From Legionella saoudiensis (GTDB lineage Bacteria > Pseudomonadota > Gammaproteobacteria > Legionellales > Legionellaceae), in contig NZ_LN901320.1 in assembly GCF_001465875.1 (NCBI RefSeq), forward strand, positions 186,001 to 250,000: 64,000 bases of DNA, read 5' to 3'. A program made the position numbers and the translations under genes. This document shows positions 43,460 through 53,591 of this stretch, piece after piece. Numbering within the stretch: position 1 is the first letter of the stretch; every line of letters starts with the position of its first letter. A model generated the notes under the pieces. It made no database searches, had not been told where the DNA came from, and was given only the letters and a program-made list of their open reading frames with translations.

Positions 43460-43747
43460 TTAATGGCTGCGGATTTTTTCTTTATGCTTCAGCAACTGGC
43501 GATCGAGTTTATCGATCAGCGCATCGATTGCTGCATACAGGTTTTCTGATTCGGAACTTGCATGTAACTCCCCACCCGCAACAAAAATAGTCGCTTCAGC
43601 AATTTGTCTTAATTTTTCAATATCGAAAGTTACATTAATTTTGGTGATATGATCAAAATGGTGCTCAAGCTTAGTAAATTTTTCTTCAGCATAGGTTCTG
43701 ATAGCAGGAGTTACCTCCATGCGATGCCCAGTAATGTGAATTTGCAT
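43460..43747 (-). CDS. hpf: Ribosome hibernation-promoting factor (short HPF/RaiA family)
   Basis: The start at 43747 has a near-perfect AAGGAGG ribosome site. The frame continues into rpoN without support. The 95-residue protein begins MQIHITGHRMEVTPAIRTYAEEKF and has INVTFDIEKLRQIAEATIFVAGGE and LYAAIDALIDKLDRQLLKHK. It is the short HPF type that dimerises 70S ribosomes with RMF-like help in stationary phase. It is 16 bases after rpoN, the standard rpoN-hpf order. Confidence 0.94.
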   Translation of the reverse strand: MQIHITGHRMEVTPAIRTYAEEKFTKLEHHFDHITKINVTFDIEKLRQIAEATIFVAGGELHASSESENLYAAIDALIDKLDRQLLKHKEKIRSH

Positions 43748-43763
43748 AACGAACCTCCTTCGG

Positions 43764-45167
43764 TTACTTTTTAGATACGAACTTCTTTCTTTCATTCGAT
43801 GGAGCAATCCCCATCGCTTCACGATATTTTGCTACGGTTCTTCTTGCTACCTGAATACCTTGTTCTGCTAATAAGAGCATAATTTTGCTATCGCTTAATG
43901 GCTTTTTCCCGCTCTCTGCTGCAATTAACTTTTTAATCATCGCACGAATTGCGGTAGAAGAACATTCAGCGCCAGCATCGGTACTCACATGGCTGGAGAA
44001 AAAGTATTTTAGCTCAAAAACTCCCCGAGGAGTATGAATAAATTTTTGCGTAGTAACGCGAGAAATAGTTGACTCATGCATTTCTAAGGCAGAAGCAATA
44101 TCATTTAGAATCAACGGTTTCATCGCTTCCTCACCCAGCTCGAGGAAACCTTGCTGATACTCCATAATGCACCGCGCTACTTTAAGTAAAGTTTCTTGGC
44201 GGCTTTGAATGCTTTTTAAAAACCATCGAGCTTCTTGTAAATTATTTTTTAAGAATAGGTTGTCCGCACTATTGTCTGCGCGTTGAATTAATGATGCATA
44301 TTGATTATTAATACTTAAATTGGGTAAAACATTTTGATTTAAAACAACCTTCCATTCATTGTTTATTTTTTTGACGGTTAAATCAGGAATAATATATTCG
44401 GTAATGTCATGATGAATTAAATGCCCAGGCTTGGGATTTAAACCTTGAATGATACGTAATATTTCATTAATGATTTTTTCACTCACCTGATGGTTTTTCA
44501 TTAATTGCTTGTAATTATGTTGGCCCAGCAAGTCCAGATCTTCAAGAATAATTTTTTTAGTAAGCTCTAAGTGCTTTGTTTCTAAAGAGAGCTGTTCTAA
44601 CTGTACCAATAAAGTTTCTACCAGATTTACAGAAGCACAACCTACAGGGTCAAATAATTGTAACCGATGACGTACCGCTTCTATTTCCTCTAGATCAATG
44701 GGATGTTCTTCGCTATTTAGACTAGCATGTAAGTCGCCAATCGAGGTGCTGAGAAAGCCATCATTATTAATCGCATCAATTAGAGTTGTAGCGATAGCTC
44801 GGTCTACATCACTCATGGGCGACAGTGCTAACTGCCAGCGTAGATGATCTTGTAAATTAGTGGTAGTGCAGTGCAAGTTATCAAAATTATAATCGCTATC
44901 CTCAAATTGATGGCGCTTATTGGAAATTTGATAGAGTTCGGACCATTGAAAATCAGTAGGCTCGTCTTTATTTCTGAATTCAACCTCATGGGGTAAATCT
45001 TCTTTATCCTCATTAGGAGTGGCTTCTAGCATAGGGTTGGATTCAACGATGAGCTGAATCTCTTGTTGTAGGTCAATAGTAGACAATTGCAATAGCCTAA
45101 TTGCTTGCTGTAGCTGTGGGGTAAGCGCCAAATGTTGGCCTATACTAAGCTGCAGTGACGGTTTCAT
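43764..45167 (-). CDS. rpoN: RNA polymerase sigma-54 factor
   Basis: This 467-residue sigma factor has the region I Gln/Leu-rich start (LALTPQLQQAIRLLQLSTIDLQQEI), the acidic region II, the core-binding region, the HTH, and the C-terminal RpoN box ARRTVAKYREAMGIAPSNERK. It directs transcription with enhancer-binding activators. In Legionella it controls flagellar and other genes with FleQ. It is the first gene before hpf, with a gap of about 280 bases upstream. Confidence 0.96.
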   Translation of the reverse strand: MKPSLQLSIGQHLALTPQLQQAIRLLQLSTIDLQQEIQLIVESNPMLEATPNEDKEDLPHEVEFRNKDEPTDFQWSELYQISNKRHQFEDSDYNFDNLHCTTTNLQDHLRWQLALSPMSDVDRAIATTLIDAINNDGFLSTSIGDLHASLNSEEHPIDLEEIEAVRHRLQLFDPVGCASVNLVETLLVQLEQLSLETKHLELTKKIILEDLDLLGQHNYKQLMKNHQVSEKIINEILRIIQGLNPKPGHLIHHDITEYIIPDLTVKKINNEWKVVLNQNVLPNLSINNQYASLIQRADNSADNLFLKNNLQEARWFLKSIQSRQETLLKVARCIMEYQQGFLELGEEAMKPLILNDIASALEMHESTISRVTTQKFIHTPRGVFELKYFFSSHVSTDAGAECSSTAIRAMIKKLIAAESGKKPLSDSKIMLLLAEQGIQVARRTVAKYREAMGIAPSNERKKFVSKK

Positions 45168-45424
45168 GCAAATCCTCTTTGTTTCTTTCTACTGCTATTA
45201 ATTATCAGTTTAAACGATTCGTAAGGATTATCCAGTGTTTGTAATGGTTAAATTAACCTAACTCTATGAAATTGAGTAAAATCTACAGTAAGGTGGGGTC
45301 TTGCTGGTAAGAAATGTAATCCGAGCGCGGAAAGGGCCTTCAATGTAAGCACTGGGCCAGATACTGAAAATCCCTTTTAGGTTCGGGATAGCATAAAAAG
45401 TAGTCGTAATGCGAGAGTACAAAT

Positions 45425-45443
45425 AAAAAGCCCCATGCGGGGC
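45425..45443 (-). terminator. Intrinsic terminator of rpmB-rpmG
   Basis: On the minus strand GCCCC-GCAT-GGGGC is followed by TTTTT. It starts about seven bases after the rpmG stop. It is a textbook rho-independent terminator. Confidence 0.85.
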
Positions 45444-45449
45444 CAATAA

Positions 45450-45614
45450 TTATTTTACTTTCTTTTCTTTAAAAAGAACATGCTTACGAACTCTTGGATC
45501 GTACATCATCAATTCCATCTTTTCAGGATGGTTACGTGGGTTTTTAGTTGTTGTTTTATAGTATCCAGTTCCTGCTGTGGATTCCATTTTCACTTTGACG
45601 GTGACAGCTGCCAT
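45450..45614 (-). CDS. rpmG: 50S ribosomal protein L33
   Basis: This 54-residue protein, read on the minus strand, starts [20 protein letters not shown] and contains [18 protein letters not shown], the L33 signature, and ends KEKKVK. It is too short for many gene finders but is unmistakable. It lacks the CxxC zinc pairs found in some L33 forms. It lies 15 bases after rpmB, the standard L28-L33 pair. Confidence 0.96.
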   Translation of the reverse strand: MAAVTVKVKMESTAGTGYYKTTTKNPRNHPEKMELMMYDPRVRKHVLFKEKKVK

Positions 45615-45629
45615 GGTTTATCCCCTTAA

Positions 45630-45866
45630 TTATACTTTTTCGCCATTGGCTCGGATACGATCCAGAACCTTCTTGATGCCTAACTTATCAATTATACGCA
45701 TACCTTTAGTACTAACGCGTAAAGTGACAAATCGGTTTTCTTCTTCAACCCAGAAACTATGATTTTGAATGTTGGGTAGAAAGCGTCTTTTGGTTTTGTT
45801 GTTAGCGTGCGACACTTTGTTACCAGTCATGGGTCGCTTGCCAGTTACCTGACATACTCTAGACAT
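45630..45866 (-). CDS. rpmB: 50S ribosomal protein L28
   Basis: This 78-residue protein has the classic [19 protein letters not shown] start, [13 protein letters not shown] and [15 protein letters not shown]. It lacks the extra Cys residues of the zinc-binding form, except for the one at position 5. It is the first gene of the rpmB-rpmG operon. Confidence 0.97.
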   Translation of the reverse strand: MSRVCQVTGKRPMTGNKVSHANNKTKRRFLPNIQNHSFWVEEENRFVTLRVSTKGMRIIDKLGIKKVLDRIRANGEKV

Positions 45867-46027
45867 TGTGTTACTCCAAATTTAGAAATTTTATGGTTGT
45901 CTTTGTAATATTCTGGGCAAATAGCCGGATGTGAAATACAAGAGCGGTTTTATATCAAAAAAACGCAACAGTTGCAAGATTTTTATAGAAACATATAATC
46001 GCTTTTTTAATAAATTGAGTTATTAGT

Positions 46028-46699
46028 ATGCATCGTAAAATAAAAAGTTATGTATTGCGAGCCGGGCGTGTAAGCAATCGCCAGCAGCAAGGATTGGACC
46101 TTTGGGTTAAAGATTATGCCTTATCAATGACGGATTCCCCCTGGAATTTAACTGAAGTATTTGGACGAGAAGCAGACACAATTGTAGAAATAGGCTTTGG
46201 TATGGGAACTTCGTTGCTTCACATGGCGCAAAATAATCCAGAGCTAAATTACATCGGTATCGAAGTACATCAGGCTGGAGTAGGAGGCTTAGCTGCTGAC
46301 CTTCATGATCACCAAGTAACTAACGTGCGTATTGTGGCTCATGATGCGGTAGAAGCGTTTCAGACTCAGATTGCTGATAATTCTTTGGCTGGAATACAAA
46401 TCTTTTTTCCAGATCCATGGCATAAGAAGCGTCACCATAAACGCCGCTTGATTCAATCTGAGTTTATACAATTACTCACTCAAAAAATTAAAAAGGGTGG
46501 ATTTATTCATTGTGCTACTGATTGGCAAGAATATGCAGAACATATGCTTGAAGTTTTATCTACTGCTTCTGGGTTACACAATTCACAAGCCGAAGGAGGT
46601 TATTCGCCCAAGCCTGAGTCACGGCCTTTGACTAAATTTGAACAGCGCGGCGAGCGTTTGGGACATGGGGTTTGGGATCTTATTTTCTTAAAATCCTAG
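46028..46699 (+). CDS. trmB: tRNA (guanine-N7-)-methyltransferase
   Basis: This 223-residue SAM enzyme makes m7G46 in tRNA. It has VEIGFGMGTSLLHMA (SAM motif I), YIGIEVHQAGVG, FFPDPWHKKRHHKRRLIQ (the catalytic motif with Asp) and the C-terminal TKFEQRGERLGHGVWDL. All family blocks are present. It is followed by a 12-bp hairpin. Confidence 0.96.
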   Translation: MHRKIKSYVLRAGRVSNRQQQGLDLWVKDYALSMTDSPWNLTEVFGREADTIVEIGFGMGTSLLHMAQNNPELNYIGIEVHQAGVGGLAADLHDHQVTNVRIVAHDAVEAFQTQIADNSLAGIQIFFPDPWHKKRHHKRRLIQSEFIQLLTQKIKKGGFIHCATDWQEYAEHMLEVLSTASGLHNSQAEGGYSPKPESRPLTKFEQRGERLGHGVWDLIFLKS

Positions 46700-46715
46700 T
46701 ATAGGTATTCAGGGG

Positions 46716-46744
46716 CTTATCCTCCTAAACACTAGGAGGATAAG
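46716..46744 (+). terminator. Hairpin after trmB
   Basis: CTTATCCTCCTA (46716-46727) pairs perfectly with TAGGAGGATAAG (46733-46744) around AACAC. It lies 16 bases after trmB. There is no T-run, so the terminator role is by position and stability. Confidence 0.6.
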
Positions 46745-46819
46745 GGACCACCTTACATTGATATTCGATTGGCACTGTGTAATATTAGTCCGATAGTAAC
46801 CAGAAAAGGATGTCATATC

Positions 46820-48205
46820 ATGGGACTTGTCACAGAGCTAAATAAAGCCATAGAAGCTGGGAACGAGCGATTCCAAGAGTTTATCACGCAAAAATTAGAA
46901 GCGAATGAACATTACCTAGAACAATCTTTTTGGATGCCGGATTGTATGCAGTTAACGGTATTGAATTATTTGATTCAACAGCATCAAGAACCAGATAACG
47001 ATGCAGAGGAAGTATCCTCTAACTTGGTCCCTAATATTTATTTCGTTTTAAGCCGCGCCCAAGATAAAAACGTAGGAGAACCAGTACATTATGCAATTTC
47101 TTTAGGTAAACTTCGCTTAGCAAATTATCTTTTAGAACAACGTTTTTTTGATATTAATCGTCGTAATAAAGAAGGACGTACCTTACTCTCACTGGCCCTG
47201 GACACTAAAAATCAGCAATTACTGCAAGCAGTTTTAGCACTTAATCCTAACGTTCATGAAAGCAGCCAATTATCTGAAGAACCAATCGAATATCAGCCCC
47301 TACATCAGGCAATTTTATCTAATTATGGTTTTGGGGTGAGGGCATTGGTGCAGGCGGGGGCTCAATTGGATAACCCGGTAGGTCCCTTGATGGATACACC
47401 GCTGTTACTTGCTGCACGGCTAGGAAAAATAAATGCGCTGGCGGCCTTACTGGCTTCGGCTGATGGTGAGCTTGATCTTGAGGCTGAAAATAATGACCGT
47501 GCAGAATCTTATGAACATGGTCATAATTCAGTTGAAGCCTTATGCCAGCTTTTAACTCAGGAACCTAAGAAAACCTCGTTAATTGAGGGTATAGCCATGT
47601 TACTTTGTCATGGCGCAGAACCACCCCGTCGTGAAGAAATGCGCCAATTATTGGCCAGTAAACGAACGGAATTATTAAAAGCCATTGATTCTTATCTTGA
47701 TAGGCACCATGAATTGGTTGACCCTTTTGTAAGACGCTGTCATCTGATTGGTACTCCTTTGCATTCAATTATTTATGTGGACCATTCTTGGGGTTATGCA
47801 TTACGTCAGCTTTTTGGCCGCCCTAGTGCTGCGGGGTTAATGGTAGAAAGTTGGGTCACACGAAAATATAGGGATAATACTGAAAATGATTTGGGCAATG
47901 CGGAACTGCCTTCTAAGGCGGGTTCAACTTATACTGGGAAGGAGGATCCATTAAAATTATACGCGGTTTTCGTTGAGCGTTATAAATTAGCCTATAACAG
48001 CCAGCGAATCACTAATCCTTGGAGCACGATGAATTGGATGATTGCTGAGGGGCTAGGCGATTGGGCATCAGTACTTAAGTATTCCAAGGAGCATCCTACC
48101 AGTAGAACGCGCCTTATTATTAACGATATGATTAGAGCCGAGACAAAAAGCTTGCATGAAGATATACCCACGAATGCCAGCGCTCCGGTTATCGCTAGTC
48201 TTTAA
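46820..48205 (+). CDS. Ankyrin-repeat protein, candidate Dot/Icm effector (AnkC/LegA12-like)
   Basis: The ATG at 46820 follows AAAGGA. The frame opens 17 codons earlier without a ribosome site. The 461-residue protein has no signal peptide. Ankyrin-like repeats lie at about 85-235 (EPVHYAISLGKLRLANYLLEQ, GRTLLSLALDTKNQQ, YQPLHQAILSNYGFG, DTPLLLAARLGKINAL). The C-terminal half is helical with no known domain (RRCHLIGTPLHSIIYVDHS, PLKLYAVFVERYKL), and the tail is hydrophilic. As I recall, L. pneumophila AnkC/LegA12 sits at this chromosomal position, after trmB and before hflK, and is of similar size. Host target unknown. Confidence 0.8.
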   Translation: MGLVTELNKAIEAGNERFQEFITQKLEANEHYLEQSFWMPDCMQLTVLNYLIQQHQEPDNDAEEVSSNLVPNIYFVLSRAQDKNVGEPVHYAISLGKLRLANYLLEQRFFDINRRNKEGRTLLSLALDTKNQQLLQAVLALNPNVHESSQLSEEPIEYQPLHQAILSNYGFGVRALVQAGAQLDNPVGPLMDTPLLLAARLGKINALAALLASADGELDLEAENNDRAESYEHGHNSVEALCQLLTQEPKKTSLIEGIAMLLCHGAEPPRREEMRQLLASKRTELLKAIDSYLDRHHELVDPFVRRCHLIGTPLHSIIYVDHSWGYALRQLFGRPSAAGLMVESWVTRKYRDNTENDLGNAELPSKAGSTYTGKEDPLKLYAVFVERYKLAYNSQRITNPWSTMNWMIAEGLGDWASVLKYSKEHPTSRTRLIINDMIRAETKSLHEDIPTNASAPVIASL

Positions 48206-48352
48206 TAAGGCACGTCATCCCAGGCAGTGTGGGTGTTCTTTAATGCAAGCCTTAAGCTTCATTAAGAAAACCTCATACTGTGTTCAGGACTTGCTTAAAC
48301 TTCATATACCTCCTAAAATCCTAGCTTTCTTAAAATCGGTCAGGAGTAGTAC

Positions 48353-49504
48353 ATGGGGTGGAACGAGCCAGATAAAGGCAAAGATCCCTGGAAAGGTAAA
48401 AATCAACCTCCAGATTTGGATGAGGCTCTAAAACGTCTTCATGATAAGTTGAAAAAAATGTTATTTGGGAGCACTGGCAAGCCAGGAGCGGAGCCACCCA
48501 AAACATCCAACTCTAATGCCAGCCTAGTTGCAATTATGTTTGCGGTGTCTGCATTTATTTTATGGGCGTTGGCCGGTATTTTTATTGTTGATCCTGCAGA
48601 GCAGGCTGTGATTCTTCGTTTCGGTAAATACGTAGAAACCGTAGGGCCAGGACCACATTGGATACCACGAATTATTTCATCTAAAGTAGTAATGAATGTC
48701 GATAGACTCTTAGACTACTCCTATTCAGCACAAATGCTAACTAGTGATGAAAATTTAGTTTCTGTGTCTTTGGCTGTACAATATCGTATCGGTGACTTAC
48801 AGCAGTATTTGTTTAATGTTGCCAATCCTGAAGAAAGCTTACAACAGGCTACGTCAAGTGCATTAAGACAAGTGGTGGGGACAACTACTTTAGACCAAAT
48901 TATTACCGAGGGACGAGAGATTTGGGGTAACCAAGTACAAGAAACCTTAACTAAAACCCTCGATATGTATAAAACGGGAATCGTGATTGTTAACGTATCA
49001 CCGCAACCAGCCCGAGCACCTGAAAGTGTGCAAGATGCATTTGATGATGCAATTAAGGCTCAAGAGGATGAAAAGCGCTTCAAAGAGCAGGCTCTTGCCT
49101 ATGCTGCTAAGGTTGTACCGATTGCAGAGGGTAATGCCAGTCGTATTAAGCAAGAGGCAGAAGCCTTCTCTAAGCAGGTTGTTTTGCAGGCCCAGGGCGA
49201 GGTCGCTGAGTTTTTAGCATTGCTTCCCCAATACACTTTGACACCGGAAATTACGGCGAAACGTATGTATTTAGATACAATGCAGATGGTATTAAGCAAG
49301 AGCAGTAAGATTATTGTTGATAATAAAGCAGGCAATCTGTTGTATATCCCCTTGGATAAGTTGGCGACAGCGAAACCAGAATCTTCACCGGTAATCAGCA
49401 AGCGCAGCACGAAAGCAGAGCAAAGCACAACGGCTGAGTTAGGCAATTTGATTGACGGGCGCACGCTTACTAGACCGGTTTACAATCAAGGGAGACAACA
49501 ATAA
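48353..49504 (+). CDS. hflK: FtsH modulator HflK
   Basis: This 383-residue SPFH-domain protein has the typical N-terminus MGWNEPDKGKDPWKG, then a single helix at about 58-78 (MFAVSAFILWALAGIFIVDP), then the band-7 domain with GPGPHWIPRI and SVSLAVQYRI and a helical coiled region. With HflC it forms the ring that surrounds FtsH and modulates its proteolysis. AGGAG stands before the ATG. Its stop overlaps the hflC start by one base. The usual upstream genes hfq and hflX are not here. Confidence 0.96.
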   Translation: MGWNEPDKGKDPWKGKNQPPDLDEALKRLHDKLKKMLFGSTGKPGAEPPKTSNSNASLVAIMFAVSAFILWALAGIFIVDPAEQAVILRFGKYVETVGPGPHWIPRIISSKVVMNVDRLLDYSYSAQMLTSDENLVSVSLAVQYRIGDLQQYLFNVANPEESLQQATSSALRQVVGTTTLDQIITEGREIWGNQVQETLTKTLDMYKTGIVIVNVSPQPARAPESVQDAFDDAIKAQEDEKRFKEQALAYAAKVVPIAEGNASRIKQEAEAFSKQVVLQAQGEVAEFLALLPQYTLTPEITAKRMYLDTMQMVLSKSSKIIVDNKAGNLLYIPLDKLATAKPESSPVISKRSTKAEQSTTAELGNLIDGRTLTRPVYNQGRQQ

Positions 49505-50418
49505 TGAAGAACTCTACAAAAGCCCTTGGTGTATTAGTGTTTATTGCACTTTTGTTATTTTTTGCCTGCGTATTTACTATAACCGAAGGACAACAAGGTA
49601 TTATTTTACGTTTGGGTCGTTTAGTTAATGAAAGAGATACGGATAAGGTAAAAGTATTCGCTCCAGGTTTGCATTTTAAGGTCCCTTTTATTGAAAGCGT
49701 GCGTATTTTTGATACACGTATTCAAACTATGGATATTAAGTCAACGCGTATTGTCACCAAAGAAAAGAAAGACGTAATGGTAGATTACTACGTGAAATGG
49801 CAAATTACGGATTTAGCCCGATACTTTAAATCCACAGGCGGTAATGAATTTAAAGCCGAAACCTTGTTGGAGCAACAGCTAAATACCTTATTGCGGGCCC
49901 AATTTGGTAAGCGCACTATTTCGGAAGTGGTTTCTGGCGGCCGCGACGATGTGATGGGTTTATTACGTGTTGCTGCAGAAAAGCAAGCGGGAGAATTAGG
50001 TATAAATGTAGTTGATGTGCGTATTAAGGGCATCGAATTACCTGCAAATACCAGCAATGCCATTTATCAACGCATGCGTGCTGATATGCAAAAAATCGCA
50101 AACCGGCATCGCGCGGATGGGCAGGCTGCAGCAGAAGAAATCCAAGCTAAGGCTGATGCAGATGTAATGGTATTAATTGCACGAACTGAAAGTGAAGCGC
50201 AAAAGGTACGAGCCATAGGGCAGGCAAAGGCTGCATCAATTTATGCAGAAGCATATAGTAAAAATAAGGACTTTTTTACTTTGTATCGGAGCTTATTAGC
50301 ATATGAGGGCAGTTTTAACAGTAAGAAAGACATCCTGGTTTTGGATCAAAGCAGCGCATTTTTTAATTATTTTAGGCAGCCAATACCAAATAATGATGGT
50401 ATCAACGCTAAAAAGTAA
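49504..50418 (+). CDS. hflC: FtsH modulator HflC
   Basis: This 304-residue SPFH partner of HflK has an N-terminal helix (about 7-26), TEGQQGIILRLGRLV, FIESVRIFDTRIQTMD, and YVKWQITDLARYF, followed by the coiled-coil QAAAEEIQAKADADV and the C-terminal SYEGS-type helix (LLAYEGSFNSKKDILVLD). The catalytic-looking residues are absent, as is normal for the family. It is coupled to hflK and 66 bases before purA. Confidence 0.96.
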   Translation: MKNSTKALGVLVFIALLLFFACVFTITEGQQGIILRLGRLVNERDTDKVKVFAPGLHFKVPFIESVRIFDTRIQTMDIKSTRIVTKEKKDVMVDYYVKWQITDLARYFKSTGGNEFKAETLLEQQLNTLLRAQFGKRTISEVVSGGRDDVMGLLRVAAEKQAGELGINVVDVRIKGIELPANTSNAIYQRMRADMQKIANRHRADGQAAAEEIQAKADADVMVLIARTESEAQKVRAIGQAKAASIYAEAYSKNKDFFTLYRSLLAYEGSFNSKKDILVLDQSSAFFNYFRQPIPNNDGINAKK

Positions 50419-50475
50419 CTATAATGTTCGATTTTGCTGAAATCAGGTTTAATTCCTGGCAGTATTTTCAGATAA

Positions 50476-51783
<1,308 letters not shown>

Positions 51784-51806
51784 GGGCTGGATTGCAAGCC
51801 GTTATG

Positions 51807-51860
51807 AAGGCTCTCCTGAATGTGGCACGAATTAATAAGCGTTACATTCAGGAGGGCCTT
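51807..51860 (+). terminator. Terminator of purA
   Basis: AAGGCTCTCCTGAATGT (51807-51823) pairs with ACATTCAGGAGGGCCTT (51844-51860), 17 bp with one G-T wobble and a 20-base loop, followed by TGCG. It lies between purA and the convergent deaminase-like gene. Confidence 0.7.
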
Positions 51861-51922
51861 TGCGTATCAGGATAATGTGTCTCTCAAAATCCACAGCACA
51901 TTAGGCCAGTCCCTATAAGCGT

Positions 51923-53410
51923 TTAATATTGGCTTTCAAAGGCCTTTAACTTCTGTTCCAGACTCCACTGCAACTGGCCTTTTTCATTGTTTTTAATGAA
52001 TTCCTTACAGCTAGTATTGTTTAAATCCTGGCATTCAGGCACCAATTGTGCTTTATCAGCATCTGCCCAAATACTTTTTCCTGGGGCAAAGGAGTAGGTT
52101 AATGCGTTACGGTTTATCTCCTTTATAGTTGGATAATCTAAACCATGGCCAATTACTGCCTCTACATATTGGGCAGTTAAGTCGGTGCGCAGAATCCCCT
52201 CATCGTCCGTAGATAAAACCACGGGAACATGGTGTTTTAAATAATAGTTTAATGGATGCTCTTTTCCAGAAACATTTAAAATGCGTTTATTGCTAATCAA
52301 ATTAATTTCTACGGCTTTATGCTGCTTTGCCATGTAGTCTAAGATTTCTTCCGCATGGTCTTCATGAGCGATGTCAACACCATGGCCAACCCTTTGTGCC
52401 TGCCCAGTTAAAAGCGCATCGTGAATATGATAATTTAGGTCAGATGGTGTTGCTATTTCCGGAGTAATTTCACCGGCGTGTAAGGAAATATTAACCTGTG
52501 GATATATTTGATGCAGGTATTTAAAGATTTGCATTTGCTCGCGATAATCACGTAGCGAAATAATGCCATCCTCGGGTTGTACCAGGTTTACACCAATTAA
52601 ATTTCCACCTTTGCTCTGGGAACGGGAAACTGCTTCAAAGGCATTAAGTGTTTGTGCAAAAACTGCGTCTAAGGGTTGTTCGCGCAATGAATAGTATAAA
52701 AATTTAAGGGCCAGCTTACAGTTGTCTGATTCAGGATTTGTATCGCACCCTAATTCTTGCCGCGCTTTTTTGAGTGCCTTTTCTGTTTCTGTTACCGTAT
52801 TATCAATATTCTTTTGAAAGTCCTGGTTAGCTAATAAAATTTGTCGCATTTCCTCCAAGGAAGTAGCTCCTTTGAGAAGTACTCCAAAACTGAGGGAGCT
52901 TGCATTATCGGGCATGACCATCAACTCCATGTATTGTTCATGTTGATTAGCGGCTCTTTTAACCACATCCGTGATAAGTTCAGGGCTGTGATCCGCCACG
53001 ATGGGTGCAAATTTGAGGAAGGTATTAAAAAAGTGATCATGACTGGATTCCGCGCCAGGAATAAAGTCTTGTAGTGACCAGGCTCTAATTGTTTTAGTAT
53101 AAAGTGCAGGTAAATTAGTAAGCTCATTTGTACTTATCTTATCCCGGCACAATTCTGCATTATTATTGACCGCAAATGTTTTTGTATCCAGGCAATACTC
53201 TCCTTTTGCTGCAACTTCAAGCATCGCTTCTGGGTATGCGCCTCCAGCCAAATGATAATGTAATTCTCCTCCTTTGGGCATCTTTTTGAAAAAGGCGTAT
53301 AAGGCATTAGGATCATTTTTCACCTGATCAAAATAGGTTTGAACATTTGCCTGCGCTTGGGAAATAATAAATAGGCCAAGCAAGGAGGGGAGTGATTTAA
53401 TTAGATTCAT
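51923..53410 (-). CDS. Exported adenosine-deaminase-like protein
   Basis: The ATG at 53410 follows AAAGGACATT. A GTG six codons upstream would overlap that site. The 495-residue protein has a signal peptide (MNLIKSLPSLLGLFIISQAQA) and the deaminase metal motifs: HYHLAGG (HxH, about 51-57), SLHAGE (His and catalytic Glu), RVGHGVD, and LSTDDEG. The insert with CDTNPESDNC gives paired Cys residues likely to form disulfides in the periplasm. The long form resembles secreted ADGF/ADA2-type deaminases. It could deaminate adenosine outside the cytoplasm; the add gene at 10177 would cover the cytoplasm. Substrate not proven. Confidence 0.82.
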   Translation of the reverse strand: MNLIKSLPSLLGLFIISQAQANVQTYFDQVKNDPNALYAFFKKMPKGGELHYHLAGGAYPEAMLEVAAKGEYCLDTKTFAVNNNAELCRDKISTNELTNLPALYTKTIRAWSLQDFIPGAESSHDHFFNTFLKFAPIVADHSPELITDVVKRAANQHEQYMELMVMPDNASSLSFGVLLKGATSLEEMRQILLANQDFQKNIDNTVTETEKALKKARQELGCDTNPESDNCKLALKFLYYSLREQPLDAVFAQTLNAFEAVSRSQSKGGNLIGVNLVQPEDGIISLRDYREQMQIFKYLHQIYPQVNISLHAGEITPEIATPSDLNYHIHDALLTGQAQRVGHGVDIAHEDHAEEILDYMAKQHKAVEINLISNKRILNVSGKEHPLNYYLKHHVPVVLSTDDEGILRTDLTAQYVEAVIGHGLDYPTIKEINRNALTYSFAPGKSIWADADKAQLVPECQDLNNTSCKEFIKNNEKGQLQWSLEQKLKAFESQY

Positions 53411-53591
53411 AATGTCCTTTGTGGTCACAATTAAACTGGGATTATCTCATAAAAAAAGCGAGGATTAAAACGTAAGCATTAATCAAGGGTAGGTAGATGG
53501 GGGATTTGTTAAGGGTTTCATCAGAAGCATTGTATTTCGACTTTATTCATTGCAAAATGATTTTTACCAATAGTTAACCCAAACAAATAAT

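Noticed and set aside
45168..45449. Search for a small RNA or gene between rpoN and rpmG
   Set aside because: Only the rpmG terminator and an unstructured AT-rich stretch were found; no frame or stable fold stood out.
49099..49464. 121-codon reverse frame within hflK
   Set aside because: It is antisense to the conserved hflK C-terminal half and lacks any translation signal.
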